Of a stretch of 64,000 nucleotides of DNA, positions 31,550 to 42,384 are shown one piece after another; positions within the stretch are counted from its first letter, which is position 1, and every line of letters begins with the position of its first letter. The stretch is taken from contig CM057344.1 in NCBI GenBank assembly GCA_030015575.1, positions 592,604,410-592,668,409 on the forward strand, written 5' to 3'. The notes under the pieces are model-generated. The model saw nothing but the letters and a program-made list of their open reading frames with translations. It had not been told where the DNA came from and did not search any database. The DNA is from Agapanthus africanus. Its lineage: Eukaryota > Streptophyta > Magnoliopsida > Asparagales > Amaryllidaceae. The position numbers and the translations under genes were made by a program.

Positions 31550-32404
31550 GAGAGTACCTACGAACATGCCCACGGCAGGAGCTTCTTCGATGCGCTGCTC
31601 GCACTTTGACCATAGATTACGCCACCGTATCGCATACTGGACCCAAGTTTCACCTGGCCTTACCCTGGCGTTGATCAATGCCGTGATCGAAGTGCGTCCG
31701 CTAGCACTCGCGAATCTTTGTGTAAACAGTAGCTCCATCTCCGCAAATGTTTTGACAGAGTCGTTAGGTAGCTCCGAATACCATTCAAAGGCTGTTTCTG
31801 CTAAGCTGTCGACGAATTGGTGAAGCAGCAGTTTGTCGTCGCCTCCAGTGTTGCCGCATAAGGCCTTGAATTGAGCGACATGCTGGTGTGGATTCCCTGT
31901 CCCCTTGTACACGTGGAATCTAGGGATCGTATATCCCAGTGGGTAACTGATTTGGTCGTACCAGCTCGGATAGGGTCGTCCAGTTCTAACAATTTGCTCA
32001 GCCGCTTCACTCGCCTGATGAGCTCGTATTTGCTGAGCTATATAGTCATCCAGTGCGGCCTTGGAAATGGTTTCCTCCTTGGCTGCTGAAAGAGCCGGAG
32101 GAGGATTGGATGTCTCCGCTCTATCGTCTTCAGTAATGGTCGGAGGGTCTTCGGCTGGAGGATCCTGCTGTAATATCATTCCTACCATATCTTGGAAAAG
32201 AAGTGCCATTTGTTTTATATTAGCTGCTTGTTCTACTGCTTCTCTGTCCTTCTTTTCGAGGACTCTGCGTAGGAAGTCAGCGTCAATTTCTTGCTCCCGG
32301 CGTTGATCCGAGGATGCCTCCGAGCTTTCTTTTGGCCCGATAAGTGCGGCCATTGCAGTCATCATTTCCTGAAGCTTCTGTTGTTGCTCCTGGGCTTTTG
32401 TCAC
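31550..32404 (-). pseudogene. gag: E2 gag, N-terminal part
   Basis: The frame starts (in - direction) after a TGA at 32420-32422 and runs into the copia A insertion at 31549. An N-terminal Gln/Glu-rich region (EQQQKLQEMM, EKKDREAVEQ) likely forms coiled coil. The retrotransposon gag domain follows: PSWYDQISYPLGYTIPRFH, then HQFVDSLAETAFEWYSELP and FAEMELLFTQRFASASGR, the pattern of a plant gypsy capsid. It continues in E2 gag at 21154-20559. The start is unclear because a tandem duplication upstream (32522-32577) has shifted the frame. Confidence 0.88.
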
Positions 32405-32510
32405 AGATCGGGTGAGCGGTCAATGACCCGTCGAAGCGCGGCTATCCTCCTTTCCGGAAGCCATATAAACGGTGTGCACCACCATGCCCCCAGACTTGGG
32501 GCGTTTAGTT

Positions 32511-33578
32511 TCAGTGTCTTTGCGATTTGCCAAAGACACAGGGATCTTCGCGATTTGCCAAAGACACAGGGATCTTCTCTGACCTCCTTCTTTTTTGAGC
32601 GGTCGAAGTTGAGGGGGCCGTTGTAGTGGGTACCCAAGTAGCTGTCGCTTTTGGTGGCTTGACAGAATAGTCCTTCTCCTGCTGAACCTTCATCTTTTTC
32701 TGTCGGTGGAGATAGTCTTGATCCACTACGGAGTCCTGGACTTGACGCCAGACCTTGTAAATTTTAGAGGACAGCCGTTGAGGGGGCTGCTTCAGCTTCA
32801 CCTTTGGGGCATTATCCACAGGTGTAGGAGATCTTTTCAATACGGCAGTTGGCGAGTTTTTGCGCACCCTTCTTAGCGGTTCAAAGCTATTCCCGGTCGG
32901 AACAGCAGCATTGATTTCCACCATCGGAGCTGGCGGAGTTATCCCAGAGGGGGAGTTGCCCCCAGCCTTCCTTACCCAGCGCCAGTGACGACGGCGAGCA
33001 TGTCGAGCGGACGGCATTGGTTCAGCGATGGGGATGGCTTTGTCTTACCCCCTGTCCAGATGAAGCACTGCTGGTGCCAGTCTCTTGAAGACTGACGTCT
33101 TTTGAGTAGCGGTATCCAATCGGTCAAAGACAGACTTTCGAGCAGGAACGGGAGCCGGAATAGTCATTCTTGTGAAGACCGACCCTTTGGCAGGAGAAGT
33201 CGCCTTGATGACTTCAGGAGCAGGGATGGCTATCCTTTTTGGAACAACCTTTTCTGGTATTGCAGGCTTCTTCATGGGCCCACATGAGTTTTGGCCCAGT
33301 TTGCTGAAAGCTGAGGCATTGGGCTTGGGCGACCCGTTGAGAGGGGCCGCGATAGTTGTAAGCCGATCGAAGACTGACTTCTTCGGAGCTTCTTGCGATG
33401 GTAATGGGCCATTGAAGCTCATTGGTGGGATCATGGTCCCGAAGAATAGCCCAGTGGTGTCCTGAGTCACCTGTTCTACCGGCATAGCGAAGATGAAGGC
33501 CGCTTGAGGCCCGTAAGTCACTCCTCCGGACGGGACAGAGCGAAAGTTGCAATTGCAGTTAGTGTAGTTTGAAGCCAT
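32511..33578 (-). pseudogene. Extra ORF upstream of E2 gag with SVFxRL repeats
   Basis: Starts at an ATG (33578-33576; MASNYTNCNCNF...) about 150 bp inside the primer site. The first part, to a TAA at 33045-33047, is Pro/Ala-rich and holds four matches to [KRG].SVF.R[LM] (KKSVFDRL, GSVFTRM, RKSVFDRL, KTSVFKRL) plus a looser SAFSKL. After the stop the same frame stays open to 32511 with a basic segment (SARHARRRHWRWVRKAGG). The two parts may once have been one protein, joined to gag downstream. Extra ORFs before gag are known in some Tat elements; this one's function is unknown. Confidence 0.65.
32522..32577. repeat. 28-bp tandem duplication that shifts the gag frame
   Basis: The 28-nt unit beginning GCGATTTGCCAAAGACACAG occurs twice back to back (32522-32549, 32550-32577). 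Because 28 is not a multiple of 3, it puts the upstream ORF out of frame with gag. Confidence 0.92.
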
Positions 33579-33710
33579 TGGTCTTCTGTTTTCTGCACGG
33601 AGCAAGACACCAAATCTTAGTACCTCGAATCCACAGGCAACCACAGCAAACCGCGATTCGTTCGTGAACACGACACACGAAGTGTGGAGTGGAAAGAGGA
33701 AAAGGTCTGC

Positions 33711-33723
33711 CGGGCATGCCAGA
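33711..33723 (-). other. Candidate primer-binding site of E2
   Basis: Minus-strand TGGCATGCCCGGC starts a few bases inside the LTR end (after GATTC). It begins with TGG as expected for a tRNA 3' end, but I cannot say which tRNA. Confidence 0.5.
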
Positions 33724-33726
33724 ATC

Positions 33727-36337
33727 TGTTCCCCTCCGAACGGCGGCAAAGACATGGACGTCTTGCCTGAGATTCGGGGTAGATGCTATTTGGTTTTATC
33801 CGTCCACATCTCCGAAGATGCCAAGTTGATTTATAGCACCGTGTATCGGAGGTTTGAACGGATGCGGCTGATTTAGCAGACTTCGTCAGATTCCCCCTCG
33901 CTTGAGGGGTTTTTGATTGTAAGGACGCTCTTCCCTGCAGGCGCCCCTGCAATTAATTACGCTACCATATCGCGGTAACAACTTTCTCCTTCTCCAGAAT
34001 TTCACTTCGTGTCGTGGGTGTTTGTTTTGTTTGTGGTTGCCCGTGGATTGTATACGGAGACTAATTTATGTCGTCACCCGTAGGACGTGGATTAGTCCAA
34101 ATCCGTATTTTCTTAGATTTGGGTTTGGTGTTTTGGTTTAAGAATACGTTAGCCCTATTTAAGGCTAAGATCAACTTAAACTTTTGTTAAGGATACGTTA
34201 GCCTAATCTCCAGACTAAGATCAACTTAACGGGATCGTTTGGATCCGACAAGAGTGCAATTGGCTCTATTGTTTAGTTTAATGACATTGCGGTCGATTCC
34301 CAGTTTAGAGACATGGTGGTCCATTACATGTATGGCCGTCGGGACCCATCACCTCTCTGACGACATTGAAGGATTACAACGACAGATGTTAGAGGAGTTC
34401 AGAGATGTACCCTTGAACCAAAGTTGATTGGGGGATCTATAGTCCAATTTGGGACTAAAGTCTGTTTGAAGGTTTAAGGATACGTTATCCATATTTGAGG
34501 CTAAGATCAACTTAAACGGGATCGTTTAGATCCGACAAAAAAGCATTTGGGGGCTCTATTGTTCCAGTTTAGGGACATCATGGTCCAACATTCCCATTTT
34601 GGGGACGGATGTTAGTTTAGGGACGCATTAGTCCATGAGTTTAAGGACGCGTCAGTCTATGAGTTTAAGGACGTGTCAGTCCATGAGTTTAAGGACCCCA
34701 CAGTCCATATTGATGTGTGGTTGTCGGGACCCGTCACCTCTCTGACGACGTTGAAGGATTACAACGATAGATGTCAGAGAAGTTCGGAGATGTACCCTCG
34801 AACCAGGTGTAAATTGATTTAAGAGAGCAGTCATGCTCAGTCAATTTAATTTGAGGACTTACGGCCAGAATTGGGCTAAGTTCAGTTGAAGGTGTTCAAC
34901 ATTTTATTTATGTTTGGCATGTTAGGCCTTTGTTTGGGCTCTGCCCTCTTTTAAAATAATGCAAAGCATTTTATTTTGGTCTGTTTAGACTTTTATTTGG
35001 GCTCTGCCCCTTTTCAAATGATGCACAGCATCTGTTTTGGTCTAACAGACCTTTATTTGGGCTCTGTCCCTCTTTTTAATAATGCACTGCATTAATTAGT
35101 CTGAAAGAGCGTCACGTGGCTTGTCAGGCACTTTGCGCCAGTGCTAGGCGCAAACGCATGAGGAGGTGCCACGTGTAATGAGCGAAAGCGCAGTGCGCTG
35201 CGCTGTTGCGCTGCCGACACGTGGCGCGTTCTGGTGACTTGCGCCAATTTATGAGAGCAGTGCTCTGCTGCGCAGTCGTTCTGGGGCTGACACGTGGCAC
35301 TCTCTGGTGGCTTGCGCCAACCCAAGAGCGCAACAGTGCAAATTTTATAAGTGCAGGGCATTGTTCAATATTTTGATCCAATTTTGGATCAAAGAAAAGA
35401 ATCTTTTAAGATTCCAGAACCAATGGTTCATCAAAAGGCAATGCCTTTATGTAGATCAAATGATCTAAAGAAGTAAATTACTTCTTTTTTTTTATCTTTT
35501 TGTGATTGGATCTTTTTGATCTTTTTACCTTTTTAATTGAAGATCTTGATCTTGTTCTTAGATCATTGATCTTTATAGAAGAAAGTTCTTCTTTTATTTA
35601 AAGGTTTTTACCTTTTTTTTCTTTTGAGCTCTTCTCAAAATTTTCTAGAGGAGTTCTGAATATCTCTCCGTGTTCATCCATTTTAGACTTGGAGTCTAAG
35701 AGCCTTTTTATAGTGCCAATTGATTTGTTAAATCAGTTAAAGAGATCTTTCTCTGAGTGATTTAGGGATTTTTCCCCACCGTTGGATCTTTGATCCAAGG
35801 GCTCCTGTTTTACAGGAGAGAATCTTATTGTTTCAATAAGATCGGAAAGATCTTTCTGGAATTTTAATTCTGTTTTAGTGCTGGCACAGTTGGCACAAGT
35901 GTACCTGCGCTTGACACGTGTCGCGCAGCACAACTGCGCTGCCACGTGTCGCGCAGCGCAGAGCGCAGCGCAACTGCGCTAGCGCAACTGCGCTGACACG
36001 TGTCACGCTGACACGTGTTATGCAGTGCATAGCGCAGCGCACCTGCGCTGACACGTATCGCGCAGCGCAGAGCGCAACTTGTCTGAAGTATTGCTTCCTT
36101 TATTTTTTATTTTAAATAGAGCCTTGCTCTGATTGGGTGTGCTGCGCTCCTTGAGCTGGCGTGCCTGATTTTGACACGTGGCGCGTTGCGCTCAGCGCAA
36201 GGAATCTGAAGCGTTGCTTCTTTAATTTTAACTTTAATTTCAAAGCAGAGCTTTGCTCTGATTGGGGGAAACAGAAGCGTTGCTTCATCTCCCACCTTAG
36301 AATTTGAACAGAGCTTTGCTCTGATTGGGGGTAAACA
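33727..36337 (-). mobile_element. E2 5' LTR (2,611 bp)
   Basis: Ends TGTTCCCCTCC and GTAAACA match the 3' LTR. It carries a minus-strand TATA box (35703-35713) and CACGTG motifs between about 35110 and 36180, with an expanded GCGC-rich part compared with the other LTR. Non-coding. Confidence 0.92.
35703..35713 (-). promoter_or_regulatory. TATA box of E2 genomic RNA (5' LTR)
   Basis: Minus-strand CTATAAAAAGG, with upstream CACGTG motifs in 35910-36180 (in - direction about 200-470 bp upstream). Confidence 0.7.
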
Positions 36338-37333
36338 TACGTCAATGGCACTAGCTGTACGTAACGGCTGCCCAGGTGTTAAGAGAAAGGGAGGCCGACG
36401 AGCGAACTCATCCTAAAACCCTACTGAGCCTGACAGTGACAATATCCGTACAGTCTGGTATGTTCGTCTATGAGTATCGCATATCGAGTCTAGGGGGTGG
36501 ATAAATTCAGACCCCTAATAATGCAACATTTAGTGTCGGCATGAAACCTATCACCAACTGAGAAACTACCGATCCTAGATCGGTAATTCTCGACTATCCC
36601 GGCCGAGGATTTCTGGTGATGGCCACCCGTGCACTCCGCGACCTCAACCCCCAATACAGGAAGAGACGAATCTCCTGACGATCTACTTACTGCCTCCATG
36701 TGGCTCGGGACTGTACCCAACTAAAACCTGTTTGCACGACTCCTTTGAGCCATGGTAGGGTAGTAATCAAAGCACAGTGGGAACTCATACGAGACAAATA
36801 ACGATCTCAGGTCGATAGACTAACCTGTACACATGTCACCAGGGAAGTGCTATCTAACAATAGGTATAATACCAACTAGCATGTTCCCGGCGAGTCCGTC
36901 CGGTGTACTCATAACCCAATGAGCACCTGTATACATCTTAGGTGAACCAACTAACACCAATGGCTTGTGAGACCGGCCACCGCCCGTCGTCGGGGTCTCG
37001 ATCCGTATACACTAGTCTACTATTGGAGTATCGATGCCCAGTCTCGAAACTCCTACGACTAGGGACACTTTAAGGATGTGCTTATAGACCACCCAACTCT
37101 CACGTATATGATCTCCATCATACTGCTGGTAGTCAAGCAAGAATCCTATGGGCTCTATCAACATGTAATAGTGATCTGTAATGTCACCTGAAGCATGTAC
37201 ACGATGACAAAGACAAACCAGATAGCATACTATCATCTTGAGTAAGACTGTTCTACCGGTATAGGTCCTCCCTCAATCATTGCAATCACGTGCATGCGAT
37301 CCAATAATTGACTTGAGGGCACTATAGCCAACA
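36338..37333 (-). mobile_element. Copia B 3' LTR, right part (proximal)
   Basis: Continues the LTR interrupted at 12648 and ends ...TATAGCCAACA. It includes a hairpin ACCGATC-CTA-GATCGGT (36568-36584). Confidence 0.92.
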
Positions 37334-37342
37334 ATCTCCCAC
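37334..37342 (-). other. Polypurine tract of copia B
   Basis: Minus-strand GTGGGAGAT adjoining the LTR, as in copia A. Confidence 0.85.
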
Positions 37343-40186
37343 TTACACTTAAGGTTAATTATTGCGGTGTCGCATACTCGCAGCCCGTGTGATACCGAAT
37401 ACCCAACTTCTCTACTAATCAGTTTCACAAAGCCCATTTGTGAAACTATTGCGTTCGAGAAATAGCCTCAGTGAGTGGATTCGCTCCAATGTTTCTTTCT
37501 ATGTCTCTTTTAATCTTAAGTTCGCGGAGAAAGCCATCTCCCGAAATGAGCAATACCTGTCTTAGAATATGTCTGGATATCTGATGGGACCCAGTTTATA
37601 AATGAACTCCAAATCCAGTAAACTTCTTAGACTGTATCGTCAACTGAATATAATTTGTATTCTGCGCCATGCCTCCCTCAGTATCCGCTTGGACCACCTG
37701 TCCAAACAACTGCCCCTCATTAAGAGGGAAAAATATAACTCTGACAGTCACTCTGTCATCCAGGTCACCTTGGAAGCCTGGAATGATAATCGTCTCTCGA
37801 ATGAGGCTGTCGTTATCAAATCCCTAGAACATATACTTATGTTCATAAACTGCTTCCGAACGTTTCTCCAGGATTGGATTAATATATCAACTTATTGCAG
37901 CTAGAGCAAAAACAACATCTGGTGTGGTACTTGACATCTCATGATTGACTCAATTGCCTAAGCAAGTGATATGCCAATCATGCGCATCCATCTCCCCTTT
38001 AGTCTATAAGACACCTTTAGAGAGGGTGACTCTATCACCTTCAGGTACACTACCATGGCAGGAGTCGTCTATTCTAAAACACCTTTAGAATACTGTCTAA
38101 GTACCCCGATTGGGAAACTACCCAAATCTAGATCTAAAACCATAGATCTAGTAACCAGAATGCCAGATATAATATCCATATCCTTTGTGGAAAAACCACT
38201 GTGTGAAAACCACAGTATAACCGATCGTAGTATAGGAAATTTCACTTCCTACAAAGTGTATGTCATCCAAATACCAGGACATACCACCTTACTTCCTTCT
38301 TAACAGATCCATCTCCTATTCTGATGAAGTCAAAGCCTATGACTGTCACATCAAAAATAGATGATCTATCTCCGCTATATCTGCTTTAGTCTGTAAATAA
38401 ACATAAGCAACTTATTCACTATGCTTCCGCTGCTCCCACTGAATACAACAACACTGTGGCAGAGTCATATACACGTACACTTCTAAAGCTGGTTTAGAAC
38501 GACGCTATACTCATCGTCCTGCTGGGTCTCATAGTCTGGAACAACAGTAGTGTCAAGTCTGGGTAAACAAGAACATCCCTGTCACCGTCTTTGAGGATAC
38601 CGAAGTACCTCTCGGGCGCCTGAGGTTACCCACCATATCTGCGGAGTGGCTAATGGAATGTCAAACCCGATTGAATCTTTAGGTTCTATTAAATTTTCAG
38701 TAATCGTCTGTGGTTGTAAAATCACTTCCAGTTCTATCATACTCCCACTACTGTTTTCTGAAAAAGCCCATTTTACTAAAACTGTGGCGAGTCAAGAACA
38801 ATATCACTATTGATCTTCCAGATGGTAGAAAGTTAACCCTCGTCATAGCCCGAGTTAACCCACAAACTGCCATTACAGAAACGTGCCTTGAGTTATCCAG
38901 AGTCTGGTTTTAAGCATAAGCCGGACAACTCCATATACCATAACGTCGTTAAGATATGAACCATTCTATATACAATATAGAAACAGAGACATTGATTTAA
39001 TTGGAACCAGATTCAAATCATGCAGCTGTCTCCAGTGCATGTCAACTAAATGGATGGAGGCCGATCAGCATTACTCAACTTAGGAGTGCATCCAGATATG
39101 TGTAACCTGAAAGAGAAGCAAGTTCTCAAAACCATTACTATCAACTGAATACCAAACACAAGTATCTTCATCTTCGATCATCTTGAAGAATCCTGATATT
39201 TGCAACACATGGTTCTCTACTTTATTTTTATACCTATAACTTCTCAAAACTTGGACCTTGTATTTCCATGAAATACTTGTCTAAAACTGGAGAAGTCATA
39301 AGTAAACAGAATATAGTACGAGTACCAACCCCTCTGTCCTAATGGACATTGGACAACATACAATACTTTGTATAAGTCCCCTGAGTTGAACAACTCAAAC
39401 CCTGTGCGTCGTAGGTTGAAAATTGTACTATGGTTAAGAAGAATTACACCGCTGTTTAATGCTCCTTACCTAACCATCAACTGATATAGGTATGTCATGG
39501 ACATAATTTCAAAAAGTTATATCTCACTTTATAAAATAAACGTACAGATATATCAGTTTGAAATTGGTGCATAACAACGAATATTCAAAACCAAATATCT
39601 GCCATCAAGCAAAACCCAGGCGATTTCCTCAAATATCACCAATTACAACGAATTCCGATATAATGAGAATATAATCACCTGATTCCCAATAACTTACTCC
39701 CACTCATCATCTGTAAAACCATACAGATGTGAGAATCAAGTCTGGTAAATACATACCCTGGAGTAAAGATCTAATTGGGAAATCAGTTTTCAATTAACAA
39801 CGCATAGTGAAATTGAAACATTAAAATGTTTCGAAGGGGTATCCGGGTATTCTTAGTAACGCCTCTTCCATTATCAGATTCATGACTGTAACCGTATATA
39901 TCTTTGCCATCTCTCCAAATCCCTTTATTTGTCTTTACTCATTGCCTTTTGTACACCTCACTTAGGCTAATTGATTTTCTTCCTTCTCTACCGTTCGGCA
40001 CCAGCCTATGGTTTAGAAGAAGACTATCCAATAAGCGTAATAGGTGTACCCTCCTAATCCAAGGAGCCCCCGCAACCTGAGAGAAGGTAATGATAAAAGA
40101 CAACCTGAATAGTCCTATTCAATTTCTCCTGAACCGGAGAAATGCAAAGGTGAAATAGGAGGGGCGATGATATACGCGGTTTGGTC
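37343..40186 (-). pseudogene. pol: Copia B pol remnant (heavily decayed)
   Basis: By position and similarity this matches the RT-to-protease part of copia A; for example CCGCTGCTCCCACTG occurs at 38427 here and 24197 in A. An RT trace is visible on the - strand near 38250-38285 (WYLDDI, from the YVDDI motif). Otherwise stops and frameshifts are so frequent that no domain can be delimited. Open frames on the + strand (37602-37904, 38055-38303) are incidental. Confidence 0.65.
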
Positions 40187-40191
40187 GTGAA
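40187..40191. repeat. Target-site duplication of solo LTR in copia B (right copy 42380-42384)
   Basis: GTGAA against GTAAA, one transition, flanking TGTAGGG...CTAACA. Confidence 0.85.
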
Positions 40192-42379
40192 TGTAGGGTT
40201 CCTAGGCACTCTTGTGAGAGTTCATAAGGCATCAACCATGCCCGAATAAAATTTTAGACGTGCTGAACAACCCAAAGCCGGGATCTTTGCTAGATTATTA
40301 GGGTTTTAACATGCAAGTAAACATTTTTACTATTAAGTGTGAGGGATTACAACCTTTGTAGTCCGCTCCTTCGCTTCATAAGCTCCGAGTAGAAGTCCCT
40401 TCGCCGCGATCCACGATCTCCCGGACTCAAAAGAGGCTCCACGACTCGAACGATCCATGTTAGCTTGTAGTGTTTCTTTTCTCCGATGATCTACGTCGAA
40501 GTTGCTATAACTCAAGCTCTCTCACTCTAATGAGGTGAACACCCTAATCTAATGGGCTAGATTAGATGAGGATGATGGAGTAGTATTTATGCTTTCTTTT
40601 TATATCAAATTCTCACATGAAAACATCACAAAAGGAAAAACTAGTAAGCTTTCTCAAAGCTCAAGAGAGAAGAAGATGATGAAAAATGAGTTAATCCTTT
40701 TATGATGAATAATGAAAAGAATATATGAATAATAATGCAACCATAGTTTAGGATGACAAGGATAGCCCTTGTAGAGAATTAACTAGGGCTAGGGTTTAGT
40801 TGGGTTAAAGAATGAGTTATAAGTAAATATCAACCATAATATCTAACTCATGACAAAAGAAATGCTTCTAGAAGGTGCATGAAGCAACTAACCCTAACCT
40901 TATTTAATCTCCACTAAACATGTTCCATTATTAATCATATCATGTCACAATAATATATATCACATATATATTATATATTTGTAATAAAAGAAAATAATAC
41001 AATTAACATATATCGCATATATATCAATGTATTACCCGGTGAGAAAATGAAATAATAAAGCGGGCCAATATTAGATAATGTAATACAATATATCATATAT
41101 ATTATTATACATTAAATCATCGAATCAACACTTGATCCGACGATCCGGCTATATCGAATATAACCGACTAATATATCATGTACCGATTCATCGAATCAAC
41201 ACTTGATTCGATGACCCGGTTCATATCTAAATATCGCGAGAATATAATACGGTATCTCATATCGCATTATCCTCGGTCCTGCACATATCACATATGTGCC
41301 CCTACTCCGTTTTGCCTGAGTCAAGAAACCTCTGTGTAGGACTCTAAAGAATCGTCAATACGCCGGTAGCAGGTGATGATCATATCAAACACCCACAAGC
41401 TGCAAGCAGTCAGCTAAACGTAACAGCCACCCAGGTATTGAGCGATCGGAAGATCAACAAGCTAACCTGTACGTTCTCCTGTGAATCCAATCAGTAACAC
41501 TCCCGTACAGTCCGGTCTGTTCGTCTGATATGTCGCATATCAAGTCTAGGGGTGGTATACGTCAGACCCCAGTAACCGATAAGTCGTGTCGATGTGTGGC
41601 TCATAAGGGGTCGAGAAACTACTGGTAACACTTACCAGTAAATCTCCATATCAGCCATGGCCAGGGATTTCCAGTTATAGCCAATCGAACACAGCACAAC
41701 ATCAACTCCCTATACCGGGAGAGACGAATCCCCTCCTATCGCTCATTGCCTCCATGTGATTCGGGACTGCACCCAAAAGCCACCGTTTTGCACGCCCTCT
41801 TGGACGTGGTAAGGTGGAAATCAAAACACAGTGGGAATCACACAAGACTCTATGACGATCTCGGGTCTACAGACTACCCTGTACCAATGTCACCGGAGAA
41901 CTGCCATCTGACGTGTGGTATATCACCATCTGGGAGTTCTCGGCGAGTCCATCAAGTGTACCCAGTCTCCACTGAGCACCCGTACACCATCCTTGATGTC
42001 AAACACAGATGGATATGGGATCATCCATCGCCCATCATATGGGTCAAGATGCGTATACGCTAGTCTACTCTGGTGTATCGATGCCCTGTCTCGACACACC
42101 CTTGACTAAGAACAGTTATAGGATGTACTCATCGACTACCGTGGCCCCACTAGTATGATCTCATCATAGTCCCAGTAGTCGAGTATAGATCCTAAGGGCT
42201 TTATCAACATGTGAGAGTAAGACAGTAAACCAATACAAGTCAACATGTTAAGATAAAGTGAAACCAAATAGCAAACTATCATGACGAGCAAGAAAGTCCT
42301 CTCTATATATATCCAAGCATCCATTATAATATACATCATATGTACAACAATGGCCTCTAGGGCATATACATAACTAACA
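40192..42379 (-). mobile_element. Solo LTR, A-type copia, inside copia B
   Basis: 2,188 bp starting TGTAGGGTTCCTAGGCAC and ending CATAACTAACA, clearly the same family as the copia A LTRs but more diverged. No internal sequence. It has the same ACTGGTAA...TTACCAGT hairpin near 41623-41641. Confidence 0.92.
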
Positions 42380-42384
42380 GTAAA

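Larger units (their letters stand above)
12649..36337 (-). mobile_element. E2: gag-only Tat-lineage Ty3/gypsy element with antisense ORF
   Basis: Read on the - strand: 5' LTR (36337-33727), candidate PBS, an extra ORF, gag (split by copia A), repeat-rich 3' non-coding DNA, an ORF on the opposite strand, a polypurine tract and the 3' LTR (15211-12649). Without copia A it is about 13.3 kb. No protease, RT, RNase H or integrase remains: gag runs directly into the GGACC repeat that follows pol in E1. E2 would therefore need enzymes from a relative. The similarity of its 3' region to E1 and the antisense ORF (known from Retand/Grande-type elements) place it in the Tat lineage. Confidence 0.85.

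Noticed and set aside
33172..33465. Plus-strand frames opposite the extra ORF and gag of E2 (also 31566-31823, 32291-32626)
   Set aside because: Shadows of the minus-strand coding sequence, without independent motifs.
38055..38303. 82-codon plus-strand frame
   Set aside because: Antisense to the decayed RT of copia B.
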